Below are positions 1 through 7,030 of a DNA stretch of 9,628 nt, piece after piece. The notes under the pieces were generated by a model. It was not told the origin of the DNA. It worked only from the letters and a program-made list of their open reading frames with translations, and made no database searches. Every line of letters starts with the position of its first letter. Positions within the stretch are counted from its first letter, which is position 1. Position numbers and translations under genes: made by a program. This DNA comes from Bacteroidota bacterium. GTDB lineage: Bacteria; Bacteroidota; Bacteroidia; Flavobacteriales; Flavobacteriaceae. Where the stretch lies: assembly GCA_022560715.1 (NCBI GenBank), contig JADFSQ010000039.1, forward strand, positions 1 through 9,628. Reading direction: 5' to 3'.

Positions 1-1087
1 CCGCATCAACGGACCTTTGCATATCTGTAACTTCTTCAGGTCGTTCATCAATGAGTAAAATCATTAGATAAACTTCAGGATGATTCGCAGCAATAGCATT
101 TGCTATTTCTTTTAGCAATACGGTTTTACCTGTTTTTGGTTGTGATACAATCATACCACGTTGTCCTTTTCCGATAGGCGCAAATAAATCTATAATTCGT
201 GTTGAGATTGTGCTTTGTCTTTCGGCAAGATTAAATTTTTCTTGTGGAAAAAGTGGAGTAAGATGTTCGAATGAAACCCGATCTCTTACAACATGAGGGT
301 CTAAACCATTAATTTTTATAACTTTAATAAGTGGAAAATATTTTTCACCTTCTTTTGGAGGTCTAACATTACCAAGAACAGTATCTCCTTTTTTTAATCC
401 AAAAAGTCTAATTTGAGATTGAGACACATAAATATCATCTGGAGACGATAAGTAGTTATAATCTGAAGATCGCAAAAAGCCATAACCATCTTGCATAACG
501 TCTAAAACGCCTTCACTTTCAATTATGGCATCGAATTCAAAATCTGGTTCACGATAGCGATTTCTGCTATCTTTATTTCCATTATTGCCTTGGTTTCTGT
601 TGTCTTGAGGTTTATTTTCTTTGTGTTGTTGGCTACTCTTATTTTGAGTATTCGATTGTGTTTTATTGTCTTTTTGAGGAGGACGATTTTTATTGTCTCT
701 TTGTTGTTGACTTTTAGTATCCTTTTGGTGAGTATTTTGTGCTGTTTGAGGACGGTTTTGCTTGTCTTTTGGAGCTTCTGTTTTTGTTCTATCGTCTTTA
801 GAGCTTTTGTTAGTGTTTTGAACTTGTGGTTTTGGATTTTCTTTAAAGTCCATAGTTCTTTGTGTATTACCTTCTCTGGGTTTTTGTACACGTTCTCTTT
901 TTTGTCTTGGAGGTCTTCGCTCATCCTTGTTAACACTTGGTGTTGTAGGATTTGCAGCTTGATGATCTAATATTTGATATACTAAATCTAATTTTTTTAG
1001 CGAACGAAACTTTGAAACATTAAGTTGCTTTGCTATGTCCTGTAATTCAGGTAGCTTCTTTTCTTTTAATTGTGAAATTTCAAACAT
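1..1087 (-). CDS. rho: Transcription termination factor Rho, N-terminal 362 residues (cut by window edge)
   Basis: Rho is a hexameric RNA-dependent ATPase that terminates transcription. The reading frame starts at the ATG at 1087-1085 and stays open to the left edge, so the C-terminal part of the protein is missing. Residues 1-42 ([10 protein letters not shown]...) form the Rho N-terminal helical domain. Residues about 43-185 are a low-complexity insert rich in Q, N, K, D, R and P with almost no hydrophobic residues. Residues about 190-240 are the cold-shock-like primary RNA-binding domain ([15 protein letters not shown], then [14 protein letters not shown]). The ATPase core follows, with Walker [13 protein letters not shown] at 311-322 and Walker [17 protein letters not shown] at 341-356. 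The long insert is typical of Bacteroidota Rho; in Bacteroides thetaiotaomicron a Rho disordered region has been linked to phase separation. The gene is divergent from the DUF4293 gene. The identification is secure. Confidence 0.97.
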   Translation of the reverse strand, partial: MFEISQLKEKKLPELQDIAKQLNVSKFRSLKKLDLVYQILDHQAANPTTPSVNKDERRPPRQKRERVQKPREGNTQRTMDFKENPKPQVQNTNKSSKDDRTKTEAPKDKQNRPQTAQNTHQKDTKSQQQRDNKNRPPQKDNKTQSNTQNKSSQQHKENKPQDNRNQGNNGNKDSRNRYREPDFEFDAIIESEGVLDVMQDGYGFLRSSDYNYLSSPDDIYVSQSQIRLFGLKKGDTVLGNVRPPKEGEKYFPLIKVIKINGLDPHVVRDRVSFEHLTPLFPQEKFNLAERQSTISTRIIDLFAPIGKGQRGMIVSQPKTGKTVLLKEIANAIAANHPEVYLMILLIDERPEEVTDMQRSVDA

Positions 1088-1191
1088 TGTTGAATTGAAT
1101 AATTAGTTTAATTGCGACATAAAATTTTTCAATGTTTTCTAAATGGAATACCAGGGAAAAATCGATTATGTTATTATTGAAGATTTTATAT

Positions 1192-1215
1192 TGTACAACA
1201 TTAGGGTGTTGTACA
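1192..1215. repeat. 9-bp perfect inverted repeat between rho and the DUF4293 gene
   Basis: The arms TGTACAACA (1192-1200) and TGTTGTACA (1207-1215) are exact reverse complements with a 6-nt spacer TTAGGG. A partial third copy, TATACAAC, follows at 1229-1236. No T-run follows on either strand, so this is not a classic terminator. It lies 105 bp upstream of the rho start and 85 bp upstream of the DUF4293 start. That position suits an operator or a hairpin in the rho leader. Both roles are inference. Confidence 0.5.
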
Positions 1216-1275
1216 TTTATCATGCAATTATACAACTTTATTTTTAATTTATAAAAGGAATAAAAAAGAAACTAT

Positions 1276-1283
1276 TATTTTTG
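1276..1283 (+). promoter_or_regulatory. Possible -7 promoter element of the DUF4293 gene
   Basis: TATTTTTG matches the Bacteroidota -7 consensus TAnnTTTG exactly and lies 17 bp before the ATG at 1301. I see no TTG at the usual -33 distance. In such an A/T-rich stretch chance matches are common, so this is only a candidate. It would give a leader of roughly 10 nt. Confidence 0.3.
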
Positions 1284-1300
1284 TGCTTCAATAAATAAAA

Positions 1301-1711
1301 ATGCTGCAAAGAATACAAACTATATACTTACTTATTTCAGCTGTTATCTCTGGTGGATTAATTTTTGTGTTTCATTTATGGACAACTTTAAATGAGGTTG
1401 AATTTTATGCTAAAGAAGATTTGTTGTATTTAGGCTTATTTTTGGGTTCAGCAGCTTTAGCGTTTATTGCAATTTTTAAATATAAAAACAGGCAAACTCA
1501 ATTTGTTTTGGGACGTCTAAACATCATATTAAACTTTATTTTACTAGGATTATTTGTGTATCGATCACTAAATCTATCTGGAGAAACGTATGTTTCAGAG
1601 AAAGGTATTGGGATGCTTCTACCTATTTTTTCTATCGTGTTTTTGGTTTTAGCCAATAAAGCCATAAAAAAGGATGAAGATCTCGTAAAATCTGTAGATC
1701 GATTAAGATAA
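1301..1711 (+). CDS. DUF4293 family small integral membrane protein
   Basis: This 136-aa protein has four hydrophobic segments at about residues 7-27, 41-59, 70-88 and 103-120, so it is very probably a four-helix inner-membrane protein. The start (MLQRIQTIYLL) and the charged tail (DEDLVKSVDRLR) match what I know of DUF4293, a Bacteroidota family of unknown function that commonly sits next to rho. The ATG at 1301 puts the first helix directly at the N-terminus, as expected. The gene is divergent from rho and convergent with the phosphodiesterase gene. No biochemical role can be given. Confidence 0.85.
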   Translation: MLQRIQTIYLLISAVISGGLIFVFHLWTTLNEVEFYAKEDLLYLGLFLGSAALAFIAIFKYKNRQTQFVLGRLNIILNFILLGLFVYRSLNLSGETYVSEKGIGMLLPIFSIVFLVLANKAIKKDEDLVKSVDRLR

Positions 1712-1740
1712 ACCTATCATCTTAGTAGTATTAGTGCGAG

Positions 1741-1768
1741 AAAACCCAAAGTGAAAACTTTGGGTTTT
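1741..1768. terminator. Bidirectional intrinsic terminator between convergent genes
   Basis: AAAACCCAAAGT (1741-1752) and ACTTTGGGTTTT (1757-1768) form a perfect 12-bp stem closed by a GAAA tetraloop. On the plus strand it runs into a T-rich tract (TTTTTGTTTCTCT). On the minus strand the stem itself ends in TTTT, followed by CTCG. It lies 29 bp after the DUF4293 stop and 7 bp before the end of the convergent phosphodiesterase gene, so it can serve both. Confidence 0.88.
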
Positions 1769-1775
1769 TGTTTCT

Positions 1776-2273
1776 CTATCTTTTAATTTCAATAACCTCC
1801 AAATTCTGAATTTTATTCCCATCAATTTCAAAGCGAAGCATCGTCCTCACATTATGAATTCCATATTTACCTATTGCACCAGGATTCATATATAATAGAT
1901 TCAGTTTTTTGTCCGACATTACTTTTAAAATATGTGAATGACCAGAAATAAAAAGATCTGGCGGATTTTGTTTAATCCTTTCCCTTACTCTAATATCATA
2001 TCTATTAGGATAGCCTCCAATATGAGTTATCCAAACATTGACATCTTCACATTTAAAACGATTATGTTCTGGAAATTCAAGACGTGCTTTTGCATCATCA
2101 ATATTGCCATAAACAGCGCGAAGTGGTTTTAATTTTTTAATAGCATCTGTTACTTTTAAATCACCAATATCTCCAGCATGCCAAACTTCGTCAGCTTGTT
2201 TTACATATTTTAAAATCTTGTCGTCAATATAGTTGTGCGTATCAGAAAGAAGAAGAATTTTTTTCATATTCAT
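1776..2273 (-). CDS. Metallophosphoesterase, YfcE/MJ0936 family phosphodiesterase
   Basis: This is a 165-aa single-domain calcineurin-like phosphoesterase of about the usual length for the YfcE/MJ0936 family. The complete dinuclear metal site is visible: D11 and H13 (SDTH), D35 (HAGDIGD), N57 (YGNIDD), H84 (WITHIGG), and H112 and H114 (GHSH). It has no signal peptide, so it is cytoplasmic. Family members hydrolyse model phosphodiesters; the physiological substrate is generally unknown. Two starts are possible, M1 at 2273 or M3 at 2267. The second lies nearer the conserved KKILLLSDTH and may be the true one. A small hairpin (2275-2288) lies just upstream of the first ATG. The gene is divergent from truA and ends at the shared terminator. 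Confidence 0.92.
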   Translation of the reverse strand: MNMKKILLLSDTHNYIDDKILKYVKQADEVWHAGDIGDLKVTDAIKKLKPLRAVYGNIDDAKARLEFPEHNRFKCEDVNVWITHIGGYPNRYDIRVRERIKQNPPDLFISGHSHILKVMSDKKLNLLYMNPGAIGKYGIHNVRTMLRFEIDGNKIQNLEVIEIKR

Positions 2274-2274
2274 G

Positions 2275-2288
2275 CTTGCGTAAGCAAG
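2275..2288. repeat. Small REP-like palindrome (copy 1, reverse orientation)
   Basis: Read on the minus strand this is CTTGCTTACGCAAG, a 5-bp stem with a TTAC loop, ending 1 nt before the phosphodiesterase ATG. It matches the palindrome at 2390-2403 at 11 of 14 positions, and its paired bases differ in a way that keeps pairing (T-A in place of C-G). A role in translation of the phosphodiesterase mRNA is possible but inferred. Confidence 0.4.
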
Positions 2289-2386
2289 TGTCTTTTTAAT
2301 TTATTTTCGCTTATCCCGATAAATATTGAGAGAAATCTCATATATTTTTTTGAGAAAGCAAAAAACTTTTTGTTTTTATTAATAAG

Positions 2387-2406
2387 ATTCCTGCCTACGC
2401 AGGAAT
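2387..2406. repeat. REP-like palindrome (copy 2)
   Basis: ATTCCTGC (2387-2394) and GCAGGAAT (2399-2406) form a perfect 8-bp stem with a CTAC loop. It is markedly more G/C-rich than its surroundings. Palindromes of the form ATTCCTGC-loop-GCAGGAAT are, from memory, dispersed in many copies in Flavobacteriia genomes; copy number here is untested. It sits where the -33 region of the truA promoter candidate would fall. Confidence 0.6.
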
Positions 2407-2415
2407 AAATCTAAT

Positions 2416-2423
2416 TATCTTTG
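2416..2423 (+). promoter_or_regulatory. Possible -7 promoter element of truA
   Basis: TATCTTTG is an exact match to the Bacteroidota -7 consensus TAnnTTTG, 32 bp before the truA start, giving a predicted leader of about 25 nt. No TTG is seen about 19-20 bp upstream, where the palindrome at 2387-2406 lies instead. It may drive truA and the ABC exporter together. Confidence 0.42.
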
Positions 2424-2454
2424 TTCATTCAAAAAAACAAAAATAATACATAAG

Positions 2455-3219
2455 TTGCGATTTTTTATCGAATTATCATATAACGGAAAAGCATATCATG
2501 GTTGGCAAAATCAGTCAAATGCCATTTCGGTACAAGAAGTTTTAGAAAACGCCTTGTCAACTTTGTTAAAAGAAAAGATTAGCATTGTTGGTGCTGGACG
2601 TACAGATACTGGAGTTCATGCTATACAAATGTTTGCGCATTTTGATACACCAAAAGCGTTTTCGATAGAAAAATTAATATATAATCTAAATTCGTTTTTA
2701 CCGAATGATATTGCTGTTCAAGATATTTTTAAAGTTAATGATGATGCTCACGCACGTTTTGATGCCATAAGTAGAGCTTATAAATACCGAATTTCGTCAA
2801 GTAAAAATGTGTTTTCATTCAATAATACGTATAGCTTTAAAAAAGATTTAGACGTTAAAAAAATGAATGAAGCTGCAAAAATTTTATTCGAGTACTCTAA
2901 TTTTAAATGTTTTTCAAGAAGTAATACAGACGTAAAAACATTTAATTGTAACATTTTGGAAGCAAAATGGGTTTTTGAAAATGATGAATTAGTTTTTATA
3001 ATTAAATCAGATCGTTTTTTACGCAATATGGTAAGAGCTATTGTTGGCACTATGATAAATATTGGAATTGGAAAAATAAATGCAGAAGATTTACACGATA
3101 TTATTAAATCAAAAAACCGATCACAAGCTGGAGCTTCGGTTCCAGGACATGCACTATATTTAACCAAAATTGAATATCCTAAAAACATAAAAGAGATTTT
3201 TGTTCAAAATGGAAAATGA
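2455..3219 (+). CDS. truA: tRNA pseudouridine(38-40) synthase TruA (TTG start)
   Basis: TruA isomerises uridines 38-40 of the tRNA anticodon stem-loop to pseudouridine. The 254-aa protein is full length. The catalytic aspartate is D51 in GAGRTDTGVHA, the conserved active-site tyrosine is Y109 in SRAYKYRI, and the C-terminal core motif FLRNMVRAIVGTM is present near residue 190. The start is TTG at 2455: it gives the family N-terminus RFFIELSYNGKAYHGWQ, and I find no in-frame ATG or GTG nearby upstream. The leader is A-rich with no Shine-Dalgarno sequence, as is common in this phylum. The ABC exporter gene follows after 32 bp, so the two are probably co-transcribed. Confidence 0.96.
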   Translation: MRFFIELSYNGKAYHGWQNQSNAISVQEVLENALSTLLKEKISIVGAGRTDTGVHAIQMFAHFDTPKAFSIEKLIYNLNSFLPNDIAVQDIFKVNDDAHARFDAISRAYKYRISSSKNVFSFNNTYSFKKDLDVKKMNEAAKILFEYSNFKCFSRSNTDVKTFNCNILEAKWVFENDELVFIIKSDRFLRNMVRAIVGTMINIGIGKINAEDLHDIIKSKNRSQAGASVPGHALYLTKIEYPKNIKEIFVQNGK

Positions 3220-3251
3220 ATTAAAAAGATACTCGCCACACTAACACAAAT

Positions 3252-5018
3252 ATGTCAAAACAAAAAGAAAATATTTTTGATTTAGGTCTTTTTAAACGAC
3301 TTCTTACTTTTATAAAGCCATATCGTTGGGTGTTTTATGGAACACTTTTCGCAGTTATTGGTCTTGCTATTTTTGGAGCTTTAAGACCTTTGGTTTTACA
3401 GCAAGCTATCGATAATAATATAACAGCTAAAGAAGTAGAAGGATTTTTAATTTACATTATCACAATGCTTGTATTGCTTATTTTAGAAGTGATATTGCAA
3501 TTGATATTTATTTATTATGCAACTTGGTTAGGTCAGTCGGTTGTTAGAGATATTCGCGTAAAATTATTTAAACATATTCTTGGGTTTAAAATGAAGTATT
3601 ACGACAATTCATCGGTTGGAGTTCTTATAACCAGAGCTGTAACAGACATGGAACGTATTGCTGATATTTTTAGTCAAGGTTTATTTATGATTTTTAGCGA
3701 TATCCTCAAAATGATGTTTGTTGGTGGCATTATGGTTTATATGAATTGGCGTTTAAGCATTATTGTATTTTTAACGCTTCCTGTTGTTCTTTTTGCAACT
3801 AAAATTTTTCAGAGGTATATGAAAAAAGCTTTTGAAGAAGTACGTAACGAAGTCTCTAATTTAAATTCTTTTGTACAGGAACGTGTTACAGGAATGAAAA
3901 TACTTCAATTATTTACACGTGAAAATGCCGAATACAATAACTTTAAAACCATAAACGAAAGACATAAAAAGGGATGGTTAAAAACCGTTTGGTATAACTC
4001 TATTTTCTTTCCAATTGCAGAAGTTCTATCGTCTTTAACATTAGGCTTGGTAGTTTGGTATGGAGGTCTAAATGCTGTTTTAGACCAAACGGCTACTTTG
4101 GGAGATTTAATAGCTTTTGTTATGATGATCCCGATGATTTTTAGACCGTTATATCAAATTGCCAATAAGTTTAATACACTACAGATGGGAATGGTTGCTG
4201 CAGATCGCGTTTTTAAAATTTTGGATACCACATCAAATATTGAAGATTCTGGCAAAATTATTGCATCGCATTTTAATGGCGATATTAGGTTTAATAATGT
4301 TAGGTTTTCTTATGTTAAAGATGAAGAGGTTTTAAAAGGCGTTTCATTTAATGTGAAAGCTGGAACTACTGTTGCTATTGTTGGCGCTACTGGAGCTGGA
4401 AAATCTACGATTATTAATTTATTAAATCGATTTTACGATATCAATTCTGGTGAAATTTTAATAGACAATATCAATGTTAAAAATTTGACTCTTACTTCTT
4501 TGAGGAATCAAATTGCAGTTGTGTTGCAAGATGTATTTTTATTTGCAGACACTATTTTAAATAATATAACACTAAATAATCCTAATATATCTGAAGCCGA
4601 AGTTCAACAAGCAGCAAAACAAATTGGAATCCACGATTTTATCATGAGTTTGCCAAATGGATATCATTATAATGTAAAAGAGCGAGGTGTTATGTTGTCT
4701 TCAGGGCAACGACAGCTTATAGCGTTTTTAAGAGCTTATGTAACTAATCCTTGTATTTTAATTTTAGATGAGGCTACATCGTCGGTTGATAGTTATTCGG
4801 AGCAATTAATACAAGATGCAACCGATAAAATCACCAAAGGAAGAACCTCTATTGTTATTGCACATCGTTTGGCAACCATTAAAAAAGCCGATAATATTAT
4901 TGTAATGGATGCTGGACAGATTGTGGAACAAGGCACACACGCAGTATTACTTAAAAAAGAAGGTGGTTATTATAAGAATTTATACGAAGTACAGTTTATG
5001 CATGAGGAAATGGTTTAA
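3252..5018 (+). CDS. ABC transporter, fused permease-ATPase exporter (MsbA/multidrug type)
   Basis: This 588-aa half-transporter has an N-terminal six-helix exporter membrane domain (residues about 20-315) and a C-terminal ATPase domain (about 343-585); it would work as a dimer in the inner membrane. Motifs seen: Walker A GATGAGKST at 378-386 (K384), Q-loop Q426, signature LSSGQ at 482-486, Walker B CILILDEA with D506 and catalytic E507, and switch H538 in IVIAHRL. The signature has Ser in place of the first Gly of LSGGQ, a common variant in this exporter subgroup and not a sign of inactivation. The substrate cannot be read from the sequence; lipids or drugs are typical for the superfamily. 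It follows truA by 32 bp. Confidence 0.94.
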   Translation: MSKQKENIFDLGLFKRLLTFIKPYRWVFYGTLFAVIGLAIFGALRPLVLQQAIDNNITAKEVEGFLIYIITMLVLLILEVILQLIFIYYATWLGQSVVRDIRVKLFKHILGFKMKYYDNSSVGVLITRAVTDMERIADIFSQGLFMIFSDILKMMFVGGIMVYMNWRLSIIVFLTLPVVLFATKIFQRYMKKAFEEVRNEVSNLNSFVQERVTGMKILQLFTRENAEYNNFKTINERHKKGWLKTVWYNSIFFPIAEVLSSLTLGLVVWYGGLNAVLDQTATLGDLIAFVMMIPMIFRPLYQIANKFNTLQMGMVAADRVFKILDTTSNIEDSGKIIASHFNGDIRFNNVRFSYVKDEEVLKGVSFNVKAGTTVAIVGATGAGKSTIINLLNRFYDINSGEILIDNINVKNLTLTSLRNQIAVVLQDVFLFADTILNNITLNNPNISEAEVQQAAKQIGIHDFIMSLPNGYHYNVKERGVMLSSGQRQLIAFLRAYVTNPCILILDEATSSVDSYSEQLIQDATDKITKGRTSIVIAHRLATIKKADNIIVMDAGQIVEQGTHAVLLKKEGGYYKNLYEVQFMHEEMV

Positions 5019-5052
5019 GAGGGGTTTAACATTTTAATACGTAAGAATCGTG

Positions 5053-5073
5053 CCACAGAAAATATGTGGTTTT
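5053..5073 (+). terminator. Weak terminator candidate after the ABC exporter gene
   Basis: CCACA (5053-5057) and TGTGG (5065-5069) can form a 5-bp stem with a 7-nt loop, followed by TTTT. A flanking G-T pair and a distal GTAA/TTAC pairing could extend it imperfectly. It lies 35 bp after the exporter stop. The short stem makes efficient termination doubtful. Confidence 0.35.
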
Positions 5074-5101
5074 ACCGTAACTATTTGTTGTTGAATTTTA
5101 T

Positions 5102-5125
5102 TAGTTTTGAAAGATTAATTTCAAA
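5102..5125 (+). promoter_or_regulatory. Promoter and operator candidate upstream of the M23 lipoprotein gene
   Basis: TAGTTTTG at 5102-5109 matches the Bacteroidota -7 consensus TAnnTTTG and would give a leader of about 60 nt before the ATG at 5180. It overlaps a 7-bp inverted repeat, TTTGAAA (5106-5112) and TTTCAAA (5119-5125), which could be a repressor site. No good -33 TTG lies at the usual distance. The rest of the 161-bp gap after the exporter gene shows no other coding content. Confidence 0.33.
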
Positions 5126-5179
5126 TAATATATTGTATTGGAAAGAAGCTTTTTCAAATAACCATCTAACACATTTTTT

Positions 5180-6474
5180 ATGAAAAATTTTAAGTTTACT
5201 TACTTACTTATTTAGTTATCTCGTCTCTAATATCTTGTCAAACAGATGATGTTATTAATGCTGAACAGGCAGAAGTAGAAGTTGAGAACCAATACATTAC
5301 TAGATTAGCAACAATACCTATTAAGCAAACCCTTGATTTTTTAAAGACCATAGAAAACAACTCTTTCGCCAGAGAAGAGTTGTTATTAGTTATTGACGAG
5401 GAATCTATCCGTCAAGCAGAAATAACCAATACCGATGCTGAAATTAATCTAATTGATGCTACAACTAAATATGAAGATATAGAAAGCACGATAATGCAAA
5501 TAGAAATTGATGGCACTGTCCAAACTGTGTTGTATAATGTAATACGTGATGAAACCTCAACTTCAGAGCTCGTAGTAATTACAGACTTGGAAGGTATAGT
5601 TTATAACGTTTTTGAGCTTAATGATGGAGAAATATTAGGTGAAGTAGATTTAAATACATATACCTCTACAAGCACAAACTCTACTGATACTGGTACTGAC
5701 CCTTGTTGGGGAATAACTTGTGGTATAACTTTAGAAACAGTCTTTTTAGGCAGTTCTACTTCGGCTTTAAATTATTATTACACAAATAATATTACCTCAA
5801 CAACAATGATGAGTTATCAATTTGTCCGATCCCTTAATAATTACTCAACAATGGGTACAGCTTATGCTTATTATTATAATAATTATTATAATAATTCACA
5901 AACTCAAAACCCTTGTCCTGAAGATCCAGTTCCAAACCTAGAAATAGCACCTCAAACAGTTTCTGGCACGAAAGGTACTCTTTTTGGTTGTACAAGATAT
6001 GGAGGCTCATGTTCAAACCCTGATGATAACAGAACAAAAGAACATAAAGGTATTGATATTAAAAATTCATACGGAGAACCTATTTATGCAATGTATAGTG
6101 GGTTTGTATACTCAGATGGATACCAAGTGGATGGAGCGGGTTATAATATTCGAATTCAAAGCATTGTAAATGGCGAAACAATTCTTGTTTCGTATTTTCA
6201 TATGCAACAAGCAAATATGATTACAACAAACTCCGATGGCTCTTTGAATTATGTTAATGCCGGAGATATCATTGGCTACCAGGGCTTTTCAGGAAATCTT
6301 TTTGCGGCCATTGCAAAAGGAAGTGCTGAATCTCATGTACATATAGAGGTAAGAGAACATAATGGAACCAATCAATGGGGCTATAGTAATTATAACCTTG
6401 TTGATCCAAGAGGTTATCTTGGTACGGTTATAGATGACGATGGTACTTCACAAACAAATTCTAATTGTAATTAA
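5180..6474 (+). CDS. M23 family metallopeptidase lipoprotein, reading frame interrupted near the start
   Basis: M23/LytM peptidases are zinc enzymes that usually cut peptidoglycan peptide bridges. The C-terminal domain (about 5965-6440) has all expected ligands: H and D of HKGID (codons at 6043 and 6055), H of YFHMQ (6199) and HVH (6334 and 6340). Upstream are a T/S-rich linker, a Tyr/Asn stretch and several Cys (CWGITC, CTRYGGSC). In this frame the sequence is open back to 5194 and encodes lipobox SSLISC (Cys codon 5236) followed by QTDD, but it has no ATG, GTG or TTG before 5380. The natural ATG at 5180 is one base out of frame and hits TAG at 5213. The TTAC repeat at 5196-5210 lies exactly in the interval where the switch must occur. 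One more repeat unit gives an uninterrupted 432-aa lipoprotein. As it stands the gene is OFF, broken or misread. The domain call is firm; the state of the start is open. Confidence 0.85.
5196..5210 (+). repeat. TTAC tetranucleotide repeat (3.75 copies) in the M23 signal-peptide region
   Basis: TTACTTACTTACTTA lies 16 nt after the ATG at 5180. Gain of one 4-bp unit, or loss of two, joins this ATG to the lipobox frame; the present count leaves them out of frame. Copy number is low compared with classic phase-variable repeats, so slippage rates may be modest. Confidence 0.7.
5870..5895. repeat. 26-bp A/T palindrome built of direct repeats inside the M23 gene
   Basis: The segment is a perfect 26-bp palindrome and also holds repeated ATTATTATAATA-type units. 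It encodes the YYYNNYYNN stretch between the N-terminal region and the peptidase domain. Unit changes of 12 bp would preserve the frame and alter only linker length. Confidence 0.55.
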
Positions 6475-6487
6475 AATCTAAAATAAA

Positions 6488-7003
6488 ATGAAAAATTTAA
6501 TAATACTTTTATCACTTGCTTTTGTAAGCACAGCACAATGCCAAATAACAGATAATATTATAACACCAACTGAATATAATAATATTGAAATTAATGGTAT
6601 TAAACTAATAGATATTAAAAATACTTTAGGAAATCAAAATGCTATTGAATCATTACTTGGAACAGCAACCAACATAAACATTGATATGGATGGGAACTCT
6701 TTTGATTTTAACGGGTTTCATATAGGGTTCTCTGCTATAATATCTGATGGGACTTATGATTCTCCTATTTTAGCTGGATTTAGAATATTAAATAATAGTT
6801 CTAATATTACCATTCGAGGGATTACTGTTACTATAGGTAGCAACATAAGTCTTTTAGGCAATGTTGTTTTTGGAACGTCGTCAATAAACGGAGAACAATT
6901 TATATCCTATATGGATTGTAATGGATGTAATAATTTTATAATGATAAATTTTAATCAAACAACAAACATTATTACGGCAATATATTATATAGAAATGACT
7001 TAA
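6488..7003 (+). CDS. Secreted protein of unknown function, paralogue 1
   Basis: This 171-aa protein begins with a Sec signal peptide (MKNLIILLSLAFVSTAQCQ); the Cys at 18 is preceded by Gln, which does not fit a lipobox, so type I cleavage is more likely. The mature part is rich in Ile, Asn, Thr and Gly and looks like a small beta-rich fold. It ends in FNQTTNIITAIYYIEMT, which closely matches the end of the next gene's product; both proteins are 171 aa. The last 61 residues align without gaps at about 23 identities by hand, including GIT..IG.NIS..G. It starts 13 bp after the M23 stop, so it is likely co-transcribed. I do not recognise the family. Confidence 0.85.
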   Translation: MKNLIILLSLAFVSTAQCQITDNIITPTEYNNIEINGIKLIDIKNTLGNQNAIESLLGTATNINIDMDGNSFDFNGFHIGFSAIISDGTYDSPILAGFRILNNSSNITIRGITVTIGSNISLLGNVVFGTSSINGEQFISYMDCNGCNNFIMINFNQTTNIITAIYYIEMT

Positions 7004-7030
7004 AATGAAAAACCAAGAGTAAGTGCCAAA

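Noticed and set aside
482..486. Non-canonical LSSGQ signature in the ABC exporter (residue numbers) taken as a sign of inactivation
   Set aside because: This variant is common in related exporters, and Walker A, Walker B, catalytic Glu and switch His are all intact.
523..936. Lysine-rich 137-codon open frame on the minus strand
   Set aside because: It lies in another frame within rho, over the low-complexity insert; the true frame shows all Rho domains.
590..970. Hydrophobic 126-codon open frame on the plus strand
   Set aside because: It is antisense to the Q/N/K-rich insert of rho; complementing such codons produces Leu/Phe/Val-rich text automatically.
3209..3244. 11-codon ORF (MENELKRYSPH) overlapping the end of truA
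   Set aside because: Very short, no family or coding signal; it just fills the truA-exporter gap.
5185..5191. A AAT TTT, a possible -1 programmed frameshift heptamer just after the M23 ATG
   Set aside because: A -1 slip here enters the peptidase frame at TAA (5191-5193) and stops at once, so it cannot express the protein.
5380..6474. M23 peptidase starting at TTG 5380 as the natural gene
   Set aside because: The same frame continues upstream with a lipobox (SSLISC) and protein-like sequence back to 5194; starting at 5380 would make a protein without an export signal.
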